Source of the DNA: Anticarsia gemmatalis
Taxonomy: Eukaryota; Arthropoda; Insecta; Lepidoptera; Erebidae
Direction of reading: 5' to 3'
NCBI RefSeq assembly: GCF_050436995.1
Contig: NC_134757.1
Location: forward strand, 8,134,501-8,198,500
DNA length: 64,000 bases
This document shows, in pieces, positions 13,826 to 25,970 of this stretch (its first letter is position 1; each line of letters starts with the position of its first letter). Both the position numbers and the translations under genes were made by a program. Below the pieces are notes generated by a model. That model searched no databases. It saw nothing but the letters and a program-made list of their open reading frames with translations, and was not told the DNA's origin.

Positions 13826-16800
13826 CCGGTTACGAGTACAAAATTGGAAAGATAACTAAAATGAAAGTGAGAAGGCATATTGCATCATTTATACAAACCA
13901 CAATGTCAAAACATTGTGAAGCCGATGTGTGCGTCAATTGATTGTTTTAAAAACCACTAAATATGCCTAGAGATTGTTACTGTGTCGCCTAGGGATTTAC
14001 TTAAAACCATTGTTACTGCCTACATTGATGACAAATTACGGACGTATAGCGAACGAAGAGGTACAGTGAAATCCAAAAACCGTCTAATAAACCTACATGA
14101 AAAGGCCTTTTCATTCCACTACGTACACATGTTAGTATGTAACGCGACTGAATATGCATCGTAACAAGCACAAGAGACAGGAACATTCGAGAGGTCGGTA
14201 TGCGTTGAATAGAATTCTTTCAGTTTCTTTATTGGTTTCCATCCCCGCCTCCTCTTCGGTTTCGGTCACTATTGAAAATTCTTTCTTATTTCCACTTCCG
14301 ACCGTAAAATGTAAGTGTATGTTGCCGAAGATTACCTGTTTTTTTGATTAGGTGGCTTAACTAGATCGTATGTCCTGTGGACGATTTTAAAGTAAGTTTT
14401 TTAGAAGTAGATAACAGTTATCAGTATTGAAATTCACTTTGACTGATTGATGATACTTCTAAAAATGATATTTGGACGAGCGTGAATGATGACTTTGCAT
14501 AACAATGACAGCCATATTATTAACAAAGAGCAGAAAAGTAATTACACACTTTAATTTGACTTCGGTGTTTTATCCCAAGAAATTTTGAAACAGTTGCAAA
14601 GACTTTTCCGATTCCTATTGCTGCTTTAAAATATAGACTTTTAAATGAAATTGCAACTAAGGAATTATAAAACTGTTTGTTAAAAATTTAATACATAATA
14701 TGGAGAAATCAGCAGGTGTAAATCATATTATCCGTTTATCGTACCTACATTTTCACAGCATGACGTAATTTTTTCATGTCCGCATGTCAAATGGAAGTGC
14801 AACACAGTAGTATTCATGAAACAGTGATATCATGCCTCCGGTTGTAAAGTACCTTCCCATACTAGGAACGTGATTATTACTCAAATGGGAACGAAACCAA
14901 TCAAATGCTTGATCCTTTTGAATTCGAACGACGGTGACTAATGAAACGAGACACAAATTAGTAAATGTTCGCATAATTTTATCAATAAATTAGCTTATGA
15001 ATATGCATTTTGCATTGCGATGTTTATCTCTTTTTGCTGATATTATGGCAAGGTCGGATGATATTAGAATTCTGAACTACCTACACAAGAATGGCGGACA
15101 CGTGTTAGTAGATCTGAAGAAATTTAATCTAGTCAATAGCACCGATTACGGCGATTACCATAGTCTTGAGAGTAGTTACAAGAATATCTGATAATACAAC
15201 TGTAGAATGGTATTGGTATAACTGATTTTGATACTTAGAATATATACTGAAGCAGAATAAAACATGGTAGAATCTTTTCAGCTACGACCAAACAATTAAT
15301 TCCCTCAGTATGGAATTTACAAGCTTCAAATTCCCTCTACAACAAGAAACAAAAGCTTTGACAACTTCACATGTTCTATTAATCACATAACATTGTAACC
15401 TCGTTTCTGAAATAGGGCAAACAAGTACAAAGGCGTCAAGACATTGAATATAAGTCGTTGGGACATGAAACTAGCCAGAAATCCAGCATTGTTTTGGCAC
15501 GGCCAATCCCCCGGGACGGTCTAGCTTATTGTGTTAGACATAGCAGGATCGTTCGATGGGACCGCCCGATTAGTTTCTGAACTCAAAGGCCTGAAGACTG
15601 ATAGATGCTGGTTGATAAAGCCTGTCGTTTGCCTTGTGAAATGATGATCAATATGATACGATAGGGAATCAATGCAAACATGATTTACGTTCGTTTGCTG
15701 AACATTTTACAAGAGAAATGACGCGAATTTCTTGTCAAGTTGTTGATGAAGATTATAAGCTCAGATCTAAATAGTCCGCAAGCAAGTGCTATAATAATTT
15801 AATTATAGGTATATGTTTATTGTCCAAACATTGTTCTGCTACTTTACTAAGTAAACCAACCTTGACACAATGTGACTGTTTTAAAGTCTTGTGCAACTGT
15901 TTTTTCTGATAAGAAAAGGACATATCATTGCAGTTATTATTAAATTAACTGGTTTGTGATTTATAAATACATTATTGTGGGACAAAGGTCCGTCTATTAA
16001 CAGCACAAAGGAAAGCTTTCCTTCTGATAAGGCATCATATGTCATTGAACAAGATAAAGTATAATTTTGTCCTATCGCCGCTAATGGCGACGCCCACTAT
16101 AGGTTGTTGAATAAATGAGTAAATATCATTATTTTTTAAGAAATACAGATTTTTCTTGACATTTCAATGTCAACTTTTTACAAGAAGAGCCTTTTCTATA
16201 TTGACTAGTATGAAACGTTAGTTGTGTCACTTGCAATATATGGATACAGGCCAAAGACGATTATGGGTTTTTCGTATATAAAAATATGATGACGCATTCA
16301 GTCTATCTTTAGAATTATGGTTTCATGTCATTGCTATGGGAATATTGCGACATAAAATGTACAAAATACTGGCGGAGAGACCAGGGTATTTCCCATCACA
16401 TCTTAGCAAGGGATTCCCATAAAATATCTCTCAATTAAGTGCATGCTTTAGCGATGATTGTTGATATTATAATTTATGTCATTATGTTCGAACATAATAA
16501 TTATGCAGGTGTATCGTTTCTTCCTTGAATTTAATTCGACTGGGACCTTGGGTGGATGAATAATCAGTTTTTTTCGCAAGACCGTTCAAACATATCTACT
16601 TTTTGTTAAATACTAAGTGACTTATAAGGAGCCTGAATTAAGTTGTTATATTACGATTACGTCCATGCCATGAGGATGTCATAGAACACCACGACTATTA
16701 TTAAAATGACTGCAAAGTTTTAGACATTAGGTCCATTCAGTAGGCAGTTGATATGCGTCAAAATATGTGAGGAACGAATTTGTAAATACATAGTGTAAAT

Positions 16801-16989
16801 ACTAGGAACCTCGTCCAAGGAACCGTTACAACTATCCATAGGCAAATAGGTATTGTACGCTTAATATTCCAGACTCTTCTCGAAAACCTGACACCTAATA
16901 CCTGCCAGACCCGTCTACTCTTTAATTTTATACTTTTAAAAAAACTTTAAGGAAAATCGAATTAGGTTTTTCTACTTTTCAGTTTGATT
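13826..16989. other. Non-coding stretch, no gene seen
   Basis: AT-rich sequence without a recognisable exon, RNA gene or repeat family. The open frames of 60-66 codons at 13982-14351 and 14774-15191 show no domain and lie on both strands. I treat them as chance. Confidence 0.5.
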
Positions 16990-17160
16990 GAGATTTGAGT
17001 TTATTTATAATTTATTTAAACTTTATTACAATAAAACTTAACTATAAGTAACTTTTAAAAACTAAACTACACTAGAAATAATTTAAAAAAACAAAATATT
17101 TACATACTTACAATTATACAATATATTTACAATATAAAATATGGATACAAAAGGAGTGCG
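16990..17160 (-). other. Probable 3' UTR of the endonuclease-like element fragment
   Basis: Directly downstream of the TGA stop on the minus strand lies AT-rich DNA with three AATAAA signals (17022-17027, 17011-17016 and 17000-17005 on the minus strand). This is consistent with the 3' UTR of the mobile element whose coding end is at 17161. No obvious poly(A) tail follows, so the element's 3' boundary is not fixed. Confidence 0.45.
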
Positions 17161-17649
17161 TCACGCGTCGTAGAATTTCTCCTCACCATCGTCGACTGGT
17201 AACGTACCCAGAATGCTGGCAGCATTGCCACGTTGGATGGCAATGCTAATTCTTTGACCAAAGTAAAGGCCAGCATTCTGGTCACGCGTAGCATCGACGA
17301 GACGCTTCGCAATCTCTCGGTAGAGACTACGAGCACTCGGGCTCCACGGTCCCAAGGTTTCAACCCCAAACGGCACAAATACGTAATTACCAATAATGTT
17401 ACTATATTTGCGCCGCTTGAGGTTTTCTGCTGATGCGGCAGCAGCGCCCGCAACGCCCACCGTACCTGGAATATGGGAAGGCGCCAAGGTGTCGACACAG
17501 GTTGCATCCCAAACCAAGGGCCTGCCCATACTCCAAGGCAACAACGACATACCGTCCGGCCCCTTCCCATCGTCGCGCGCCAGCCCATTGGGTTGTAATA
17601 GAGCTGGAACACCCGCGGTGGCAAGAGACCGGCGAATTAGTCCAGTCAT
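17161..17649 (-). pseudogene. C-terminal fragment of a reverse-transcriptase-type mobile element protein with an endonuclease-like domain
   Basis: The open frame continues upstream to 17733 (190 codons), but only the last 162 residues look like family sequence. Conserved-looking blocks are a leader (GLIRRSLATAG), then DDGKGPDG (PD at residues 59-60), then GRPLVWDATCVDTLAPSH (D76, D81), then KRRKYSNI, then FVPFGVETLGPW, and a C-terminal RISIAIQRGNAASILGTLP block. I recall this C-terminal arrangement downstream of reverse-transcriptase domains in many invertebrate mobile-element proteins. The PD, about 15 residues, then D spacing resembles the restriction-like endonuclease of R2-type non-LTR elements, although the usual catalytic lysine is not obvious. 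No reverse transcriptase is present, so the copy is 5'-truncated. The GC content of the segment is well above its surroundings. The frame is intact to its TGA, which suggests a fairly recent copy. The family name is recalled; the nuclease role is inference. Confidence 0.65.
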
Positions 17650-17663
17650 TATAGTAAGTTCAC

Positions 17664-18037
17664 CTCGGAATTCGAGATACCCAGCTGTAAGTCTGTAAAT
17701 ACTTGTATATTGATACCCTGAAAGTTGTCTCAAAACCTACATATGGTAGGGTGTACGCAACTATAAAATTTCAAGGTCCAAAGTCCCAAAAACCGGTATT
17801 TTGAGCTTTTTTTGTAAATATCTCATTTCCTATGGAATTTTTGCATTCGTATTCATTACCAATATTGTACAGTATACAATTCTCTACAAATTTTGTTTGA
17901 ATTTCTTTTTTACGGTGAACCGTTTTCGAGATAGAGGGCGGAGAGCGCGCGGTCACAGGATCATTTCAAGTCAACCGGTGCCTCCGGTCGAAGATGCGCC
18001 ATATATAGTTGATGAACTATCGATAAATCAATGATTA
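17664..18037 (+). repeat. Left arm of a long near-identical inverted repeat
   Basis: This 374-bp arm is the reverse complement of 18547-18926 with only about half a dozen substitutions and small length changes in homopolymers, roughly 98% identity by eye. It starts CTCGGAATTCGAGATACCC and contains a GC-rich block around 17930-18000. Its outer edge lies a few bases from the endonuclease-like coding fragment, whose open frame extends into the arm. Confidence 0.9.
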
Positions 18038-18546
18038 TAATAATAAATAAATTTAACCCATTACTGTCCCACTGCTGAGCAAGGGTCTTCTCCCGTAATG
18101 AGGGAGGGGTTAGGCCTTGAGTCCACCACGCTGGCCAAGTGCGGGTTGGGGACTTTGCATGCCCTCAATAAATGTATTTAACAAATTTTATTCATGCAAG
18201 GTTTCCTCACGATGTTTTCCTTCACCGTTGGAGCATGTGACAATTATTTCTAATACACACATAACTTCGAAAAGTCATTGGTGTCATCATTTTCTTCATA
18301 ATTATATTAAATCTATATCTTTTCAATAATACTGATTTATTTGTTTTTTTTTTCATCATTTAAGAAGTTATGAATATTAATTAGGTTAAAATTCAAATAT
18401 AGTGCCTATATTTTCATGAAAAATTCTGCAATTACATGCGCAGGTAAGTGTTGATAAGTTAATTAATACTGAATAAAAAGTGGATAGGTTATGAAAAAAA
18501 TGATAAAAAATAATGTAATAGTTAATAGAAATTGACAAATATTTAT
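18038..18546. other. Loop of the long inverted repeat
   Basis: This 509-bp spacer separates the two arms. Its first half is a LINE 3'-end fragment (18050-18290). The rest is AT-rich sequence without recognisable content. Confidence 0.8.
18050..18290 (-). mobile_element. LINE 3'-end fragment, copy 2, inside the inverted-repeat loop
   Basis: On the minus strand it reads towards GGCCTAACCCCTCCCTCATT, GGGAGAAGACCCTTGC, CAGCAGTGGGACAGTAATGG and a short TTTATTTATTATTATAAT tail. The same signature is found at 23.3 and 47.55 kb. Part of it can be read as a peptide-like frame shared with the 23.3-kb copy, which reflects common repeat ancestry rather than a host gene. A TTTCCTCACGATGTTTTCCT block at 18200-18220 is typical of lepidopteran copies of this repeat as I remember them. 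Confidence 0.75.
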
Positions 18547-18926
18547 TAATCATTGATTTATCGATAGTTCATCAACTATAATATATATGGCGCATCTTCG
18601 ACCGGAGGCACCGGTTGACTTGAAATGATCCTGTGACCGCGCGCTCTCCGCCCTCTATCTCGAAAACGGTTCACCGTAAAAAAAAAAATTCAAACAAAAT
18701 TTGTAGAGAATTTTATACTGTACAATATTGGTAATGAATACGAATGCAAAAATTCCATAGGAAATGAGATATTTACAAAAAAAGCTCAAAAAACCGGTTT
18801 TTGGGACTTTGGACCTTGAAATTTTATAGTTGCGTACACCCTACCATATGTAGGTTTTGAGACAACTTTTAGGGTGTCAATATACAAGTATTTACAGACT
18901 TACAGCTGGGTATCTCGAATTCCGAG
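18547..18926 (-). repeat. Right arm of the long near-identical inverted repeat
   Basis: Reverse complement of 17664-18037. It differs by single-base changes, a longer T run and a small TTA insertion near the inner edge. Beyond 18926 the sequence becomes unrelated AT-rich DNA, and no endonuclease-like coding fragment is present on this side. The flank is therefore asymmetric. Confidence 0.9.
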
Positions 18927-21900
18927 ATTCTTACCTAATTTAAGCTTAATTGACTGCACTAAATTATGTCGTTTAGGTGGGCGTGACGCGGGAAACGACC
19001 CGCACTCTTATTCTTTTTCTACTTGTTTGATTACTAAGTTTATGTAAAGAATTGGACAGCGTTATATGAATAACGTGGTGCTTTCATTTTGGGATGTTCA
19101 TAACTAAGTCATCTCTAGTTGACATGATTATACATATTTTTAAATTCGACGATTCTATTAAGGTTTTTTTACCACAGCCATTTAAGTTATTAAGATCGGA
19201 AATTTTACGGAAAAGCAGTAAATTTGTAAAATTGTGTTAGACTTTTTAAAAAAGGCCCTGGATTTTTTTAACTATTATTCGACAGCCTCAGTCTGTAGAC
19301 TATATAACTGTGAAAATAAAAGATCTAAACAGCAAACAGTATGATAAATGTGATAATGATAAGTATTCTCCTCTCGTAGTATGTCTGTACTAATTTGTTA
19401 GTAATTGGCCGCTGTAATTACTTACTTAACGTCTTTGTTATAAGGAAAGGACCGGTACTTACTACATACAGTATTGTAGTAGTCTGTTATTAGGTTGTTT
19501 CGAGAGAGGCTCTTAAGAACATTGTTATAGCTTGCATAATAATAATGATAGTTGGTTTATGACACGTAATAATGACAGTGAGGTAGCTTTTTTAAAAATT
19601 GGGTATCAAAGTTTCTGGTTATTGGTTGCTTAAGTAGACAAATGCTTACAACTAGTTAATAATTTCTATAACTTTTAACGAAAATTTCTTATTTATTTTT
19701 AATTTAGACGATAGAAAGTTTCAGGGTTTCTTTCACGAGCAATTGTCAAGTTGTATACAAGTACAATCAGTATCTGTAAGTTGTAAAATAATAAAATCCA
19801 TAGTACTGTGTGTATAGACAGTGTAGCTATTTCTTAAAGTTGGTTAGCCATTTTATTTGACATTCAAAAGCAGAAACAAAATATACAATGAACTCTATGT
19901 TATTATGCACTTTTTGATTACAAGTGTGAAGGTTTTAGGAAGTAGGTTGTCATCTTATATAACTCATTTTACCTGTATCATTAGCCTACATTTCAAATTA
20001 ATCCGCGTACCAACTGTGATAAAGAGGTTGATCTATTATGTAAACTGCATTATACAAACTAGTTCTGCTTAGAAAGTCACCAGCCTTATTAAGTTTGACC
20101 TCAACTCAATTTAATGAGAGCTTTTGTTATTAGAGTGTAGAAATATTTGTACCTATCAATTATTGAATAATAAATTATATGACATTAAATATTGAGATTC
20201 AAACTGAGTTAAAGTAAATAGCAATATATTTAAAGGAGACTTAGATAAAGACTGCAACTTAAGCCGTGGTTTCATTTATGATGTTTTGAAAATTTGGTCT
20301 CAAACATTCATCAATCAATCACAAGCATTTTTTTCACTGTCAAACTTAGTGAAAAATATGTCAGCGGTATAAAACTATTTCTATTTATACTAATTTTGCA
20401 TCTGAAACGGGCGGTCTTGGAAACCGAATTTACGAGAGCACAATTTTCAATGACGTTCTTACTTACCTTATTACACGATAATGAATGAAAGCTAAAGTGA
20501 AAACGATGTATTTTTTCTTCACGTACTACCGAAAAGGGCAAACAAGCCTAATCTTAATAGCATTAGGCAGCTAAAGGCAGCGTAATTTGGCTCACAAGCA
20601 TTTGTTTTTTTTGGGGTCGCGTATTATGAAGTAAGGGTGATGTGATATTTATTATACGAGGTTTTACGATCCTATGCGATGTAGGTAGGTTATTGAGGCA
20701 GATTGGTTGTATGTTTATCTATATCTTAACATAATGTGTGGTTCCGTCTGAATAATCATAAATTCTGTTGAGCTTATAACGTATTTCTTGTTTCTTTTTT
20801 AGCGCAGTTTTAGGCTTTGTCAACTTGTTTTAAATAAAACAAATTGACAATGCATGGAATCATTATATTTGCAGTGTAATTTGATTGCTAATCAAACATG
20901 TCCTGTTAAAATATCTGATACAATTAATTTAAACGTGAAATGCGGACGCATTCAATGGACGAGTACCAATATACACGTAATTACTGCAAAAACGTCAAGA
21001 AAACCTTTTTTTTCTAACTGGATAAACCGAAACGTCTCATTTTGCAGAATATTGAAACTTTTTCAATGACCATATTTATTTTGTTCATTAGTATTTAATC
21101 AGCACCTACGTAGTTGAAGCGTATAGAGCATTGTATTTCAATTTAGTTCTGCGCAAAACCAGCTCGTTGTAGCAAAGTAATTTGGTAGCAATTATTACGT
21201 CTAGACGCCGAGGTATGGGCTACGAGTTAACTAGTAATAAATATAATCAATCAGACTTACGTGGGTACACTGTTTTTGTATTAATATTGTTTTTAGTGAT
21301 AAGTCTGCTACAATTAAATTAATAGATAAATCTGAATTGAAATGTAGATCGCCGGGCTCAAGAAAAATGAGGTTATGGTTTAATACGTGTCGTTGAATTT
21401 AGATTAAAATTATAAATTTACTTGAGAAATGTATTAAGCTTACTACTAATTTAAAAAAAAACTATTGAGCTTAATACATTAATATTTAAAATATGCAGTG
21501 CGTTGCAACTCAAAATTCTTTATTACTTTCAGTTCTAATTTTGAATAACCCACAAAAATTTATTGGCTGAAAATTGTACGAAATTTGGTTAAGAGTATTA
21601 TAATTACATTTAACAAAGGTTTGAATAACAAACTGGGTGGTGAAAGTAAACGAAACGTCGAAGGCTTGCAAGGAAACAGTTCCGCGTTCCGCCACCCGCG
21701 AGCTTATATTTAATGAATATTTCATGATTACACTGTAATTATGCGTATACTTAGATGTTGAAGCAAGGGCGTGAGCCAAACAATATGATTAACATATTAA
21801 TAGTGTATTATGACTCCGGTTGTGTAGAAAATGTGTCAATCGACCGAATGTGGAAGATATTTCCAAGCACAGGCACCAATATTAAGATAATATGTACTGG

Positions 21901-23183
21901 GAATATGTGTGCTTATATGCAAACGTGAACAGTAGCAATTAAAATTTGGCTTGTCTCAAACGATAGCATCTTAAAAGTCTTCATTTCACAAATTGCAGCC
22001 TTCAGAATAAGTACATAATCATCACAAAAAGGTTTAAACATAAAACAATCTACCTTTATAAAAGTAATGAATGAGTAAATAAGCAGTAATGAAAACCCTA
22101 AAAACGGCTCAAGACAAGATCATAACAAAGATTTTTTAATTCCCAACGAATTTCGCTTAAGAAAATATAAGTAAAAGAGAATGCCTAAATGTGAATAAGC
22201 AGGACTTTTCTCATTATGGGAATCTAAAGAATAGGACGGACGAAAGGGAAGAGGCCAAATTAAGGAAATTAACTTTTTATAATAAAAGGCGGGTTTTCCA
22301 CTCGCCATTGCAAATGACGTACCATTAATTGTGTGATGTAATTAAGGTTGAAAACAAATAAAGCTTGGTAGTAGTGGGATCTTCCTTTTCACTAGCTTAC
22401 ACGTTTGAATGTGGTTTTGTTAACATTTAATAGTGTACTTAGCTTAGCCTGCGAGGGCGGCTGGCTGGCATTTTAAGGAAAACCCCGCGACTGTCGTGAA
22501 TGCTTCATTCCCGTTGTTGCAATTAATCTTCACGCTGTTTTTCTTTTACGAGTTCTTACTGTGGTATCAGCAGACAGCGTAACAAACGATCTTACTTGAT
22601 TCCTGTACATTGGTGTGTATCGTGTTACCGCTTGTTTGTAAATTTCCTTTAAATTATCGAGTTAAGTGAACTTTTTCTTAACGCTGTTTTTTAAACTTAT
22701 TGTACTGGGATCAAATAGATTTTAGTGGTTATTACAAAAGCGAGTAATGTCAGCCCATGGGATATGTTGGGACTTAGATTTTAATAGATATAACCAAATA
22801 CCTGCTGAGTCATTTAGTTAATAACACCGAAATACATTTTGTTTCAGTCATGTTTACTTACTTTTAGATATAATTTCCTCTCGTCTGTACGTAAAACCTA
22901 GACAGTCTCTAACTCGGTCTAACAATCATTACTTGCTACCACATTGCCTAATCAGATAACGCACACGTATTAATTAAAATAAGATTATTCCGAGTAAATG
23001 ATAACATATTTTAACGATAACGATGTACGAACAATTTCCGGTCATCTGATTACGAAGAAAAGTATTGCGTTGCAGATCTATGATATCCGTAAATATACTT
23101 TTTATCTCGGATTTTTTTTGTTCCACGAATATTGGTATCGTAGAAATCAATTTAGTAACATTATTATATATTTTTTTATTAAG
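18927..23183. other. Non-coding stretch, no gene seen
   Basis: AT-rich DNA. Small inverted repeats occur at 20546-20568 (GCCTAAT/ATTAGGC) and 21428-21480 (AATGTATTAAGCT/AGCTTAATACATT around a 27-nt loop). Otherwise I recognise nothing. Frames of 60-89 codons show no domain. Confidence 0.5.
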
Positions 23184-23357
23184 GAAAGACAAACGTCGTG
23201 AAGCAACCTTGGATGCCAGAATGTTCTTTAGAGCAGTTCTTGAAGGTATGCAGAGTCCCTCATTCGCACTTGGCCAGCGTGTTGGACTCAAGGCCTATTA
23301 ATTCCCTTATTCCGTCAGAAGAGCCTTGCCCAGCAGTGGAACATATTGGGTTAATTA
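23184..23357 (+). mobile_element. LINE 3'-end fragment, copy 3
   Basis: Sense on the plus strand. It contains GTCGTGAAGCAACCTTGGAT, then CACTTGGCCAGCGTGTTGGA, GGCCTATTAATTCC, CTTGCCCAGCAGTGGAACAT and an AT-rich tail. It is homologous to 18050-18290 over most of its length but more diverged. The short peptide-like frame is not intact enough to call a coding remnant. Confidence 0.75.
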
Positions 23358-25820
23358 ATTTATTTTAGTATAACATTTTCTTTTATAGATAAAAACAATC
23401 TACGAGTTATAATAAATTGGATTTAGATTACAGGTAACAATATTATCTGAGTGTTTGAGTTATAACAGTTTCTTTATAATTGAGACCTTAATTAGATACT
23501 AAAGTAAATTTAATTATTTTTACTCGTTTTTTACTCGGCAAAAGCTTCCGTTATTTATTCTTTCTTAAACATTTCTAGACGTATTAACTGTAGAGGAAAG
23601 AATTCGCGTTATATTTATAAAAGGCAAGATTATTTCTAAGAACCTTGAGAAATAATTTCCAGCATAAATGTTAGGAAAGTGGAAATCCTATAAAAATATC
23701 TCTTTACGATCTAAAAACCTGTTCAATAGAAATCCACAGAACGTTAAAACTAGAATGTAAATAGCAGTTCGTATCATAGATTTAATTAACATTTAAACTT
23801 TCAGATAAAAGCTCAGGTGATAAGCAGTAAAACCGCAGTCTTATTAGCTTGTTATTCCATTAAACGCCTAACGATTATCAGTTGACATTCTCGACATGCT
23901 ACCGACATCGTAATCGAATACTTTTTATTACACATTTCTTGTTTCACCCGAGAATTCTCACAGATAAGCCTTAATAACCGAGTAATAATTTCATTATCGG
24001 TATACTAATCTTTCGTTTAATGTAGATGTGTTAATATTTTATTGCTGGCAATATTCTACGTATTTTTCTTTGACATCCCACGCACGAACTCACAGAATTC
24101 AAATTTGAAACGAAATTACGCCCGCCACAGAGTCTTTTATCCTTGTATGGGAACAAACATGGTCCTTTGAATCAATGTTTTGCATTTTCCCATGGTAATA
24201 AAGGTTATTTTTCTTTTGAAGTAGCGAACGAGGAAGTGTCAGTAAAGAGTTTGTTGCGAACCCTGAACCGTGTATTTATAATAGATCAAAACAAACATAA
24301 AATGTAAAAATAAATCAAATAATATATAAATTAAAGGGGAAAAGGTTGTGCTATTTGATACCTATTATTTATAGAAGCACAAAAAACATTTTTATGCTAA
24401 TAGATTTAGTTATGCTATAAAAAGTAAATGCTCCTGAAATATGCATACCATTTATTTTTTGGTACCTAGTTCAGTAAAATAATCTATCGAAAAGTGCTGG
24501 TCGAAAATGGTACCGTTGAAAAATATTTTTACCTTCGTTAAAATATAACGATGTTATCAGAGCTCTAGTTTGAATTCAGGTCGAGAAAAATATTTTATTA
24601 AAACTCGATAACATTTTGTTATAAGTTATTCTAATTATTATATTATCATTACAATGTCCAGTTGTCGCATCGCAGTGTTACCAGTCGCATCTGTAAATTA
24701 AAACCGTATTTCAAATTGGCAAAATTAATGTAATCGTAGCTTTCAAAATTCAATACCTTTGTTCGAACGCTTTGCCATATACCAAACATAATGCATTCCA
24801 TAGACAATAATTCATACCATAAACAAGCCCTAAGCTTTGGGCCCATAAATTATGAAGCGGTGACATTCGAATCGGAATAAAGGCATTTAGACAGGGCTCA
24901 AGGGACGAAGGGCCTAACACTCAGATTCGTCCCAAATTAAGATGGAATTAACTTATTGTTTGCGTATTTGTTGTGGTTGACTGTACATATTTATTTATGA
25001 TGAAATTTATGGTCGATGTTTGCAAATAGTATGTTGTTTACCTCAAGTCAATGACCTTACGTGTTGGGTAAGGTTAGTTTATTGTTCTCGTTATCGTTAT
25101 TAATATTATAATAAAAATAAATACTGTAATTTATTTCATAGTCATTGTTTTACATTAATTTCACGATTTTACGAGTATTCTTTAATTATTTCAGTCGTAA
25201 AAACGAACTGCTATATTCATCAAAGCAAATGACAGTAGTTTCATTTCATTCCGTCAAAGGTCTATTCTTTGCAAGAGTCGCTTGGAAGTGGCAAAGATGT
25301 CAAATTCCGGAGAAATAGGCCATGTCAAGTTGAAGTTAAGAGTCCCAATGCCCCGCGGCGGTGACGATTATGTAACCAAAGACCACCCAACGTAGGGCTA
25401 CCAACTATTGACAAGTATCTTATTCTATTTGATGTGTAACTGGTTTGTTACTTGTAACAAAATGTGATGATTGTAATATTTTTCGTATAATTGTGGCGTT
25501 TAAATTCAAAATCGTCTCCCCGTCTGAGTTTTGTTAATTATTTTCGTAATATAACAATTAAGATGCAAAAATATTGCGTTTCGAAGTCTGAGTTGTTGTT
25601 TAAAAAAATCTGGTTTTTGTTCGGTGAAATACATAAAACCAGTTTTTCTAATTGATGAACTGATTATATAAAATGTAGCAGAGATAAATAATAAAATAAA
25701 TGTATAAACTGACAGATAATTAATAGTCATACGCACTCAAAAAACATCATGTCATATTTTGTTAAAATAATTACTGTAAACAAAATGTCATAAATGGATA
25801 GTGGTACAGCCCTATGAAGT
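23358..25820. other. Non-coding stretch, no gene seen
   Basis: No recognisable gene or repeat. A small hairpin (ATTATTTCT/AGAAATAAT) lies at about 23628-23655. The 24090-24240 segment is somewhat less AT-rich and could be regulatory DNA, but nothing in it is diagnostic. Confidence 0.5.
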
Positions 25821-25970
25821 CAACGCGGTACGGAATGAAAGCGCTGTGACGACCCTCGTCATCTGAAGGAGTGCGTCGCAACCGCTCTACATTTTGTGCG
25901 AACAAGCGCTACACAATCCGATGACGTCACTAGCGACACGCGCCAGAATCATTCACCGCCATTATAGAGC
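25821..25970. promoter_or_regulatory. GC-rich island with a CRE palindrome
   Basis: About 150 bp of clearly higher GC content within AT-rich DNA. It contains many CG dinucleotides and a perfect TGACGTCA (25922-25929), the binding palindrome of CREB/ATF-type factors. GCGCT occurs twice (25841 and 25906). It could be a promoter, a first exon or an unrecognised repeat. No TATA box or initiator could be placed with confidence, so the regulatory call is tentative. Confidence 0.3.

Noticed and set aside
17396..17698. Plus-strand open frames of 66-100 codons opposite the endonuclease-like fragment
   Set aside because: They are antisense readings of the GC-rich minus-strand coding sequence.
22974..23291. 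105-codon minus-strand frame with a peptide similar to one at 18117-18329
   Set aside because: The similarity arises because both lie in antisense of the same LINE 3'-end repeat; it is not evidence for a host gene family.
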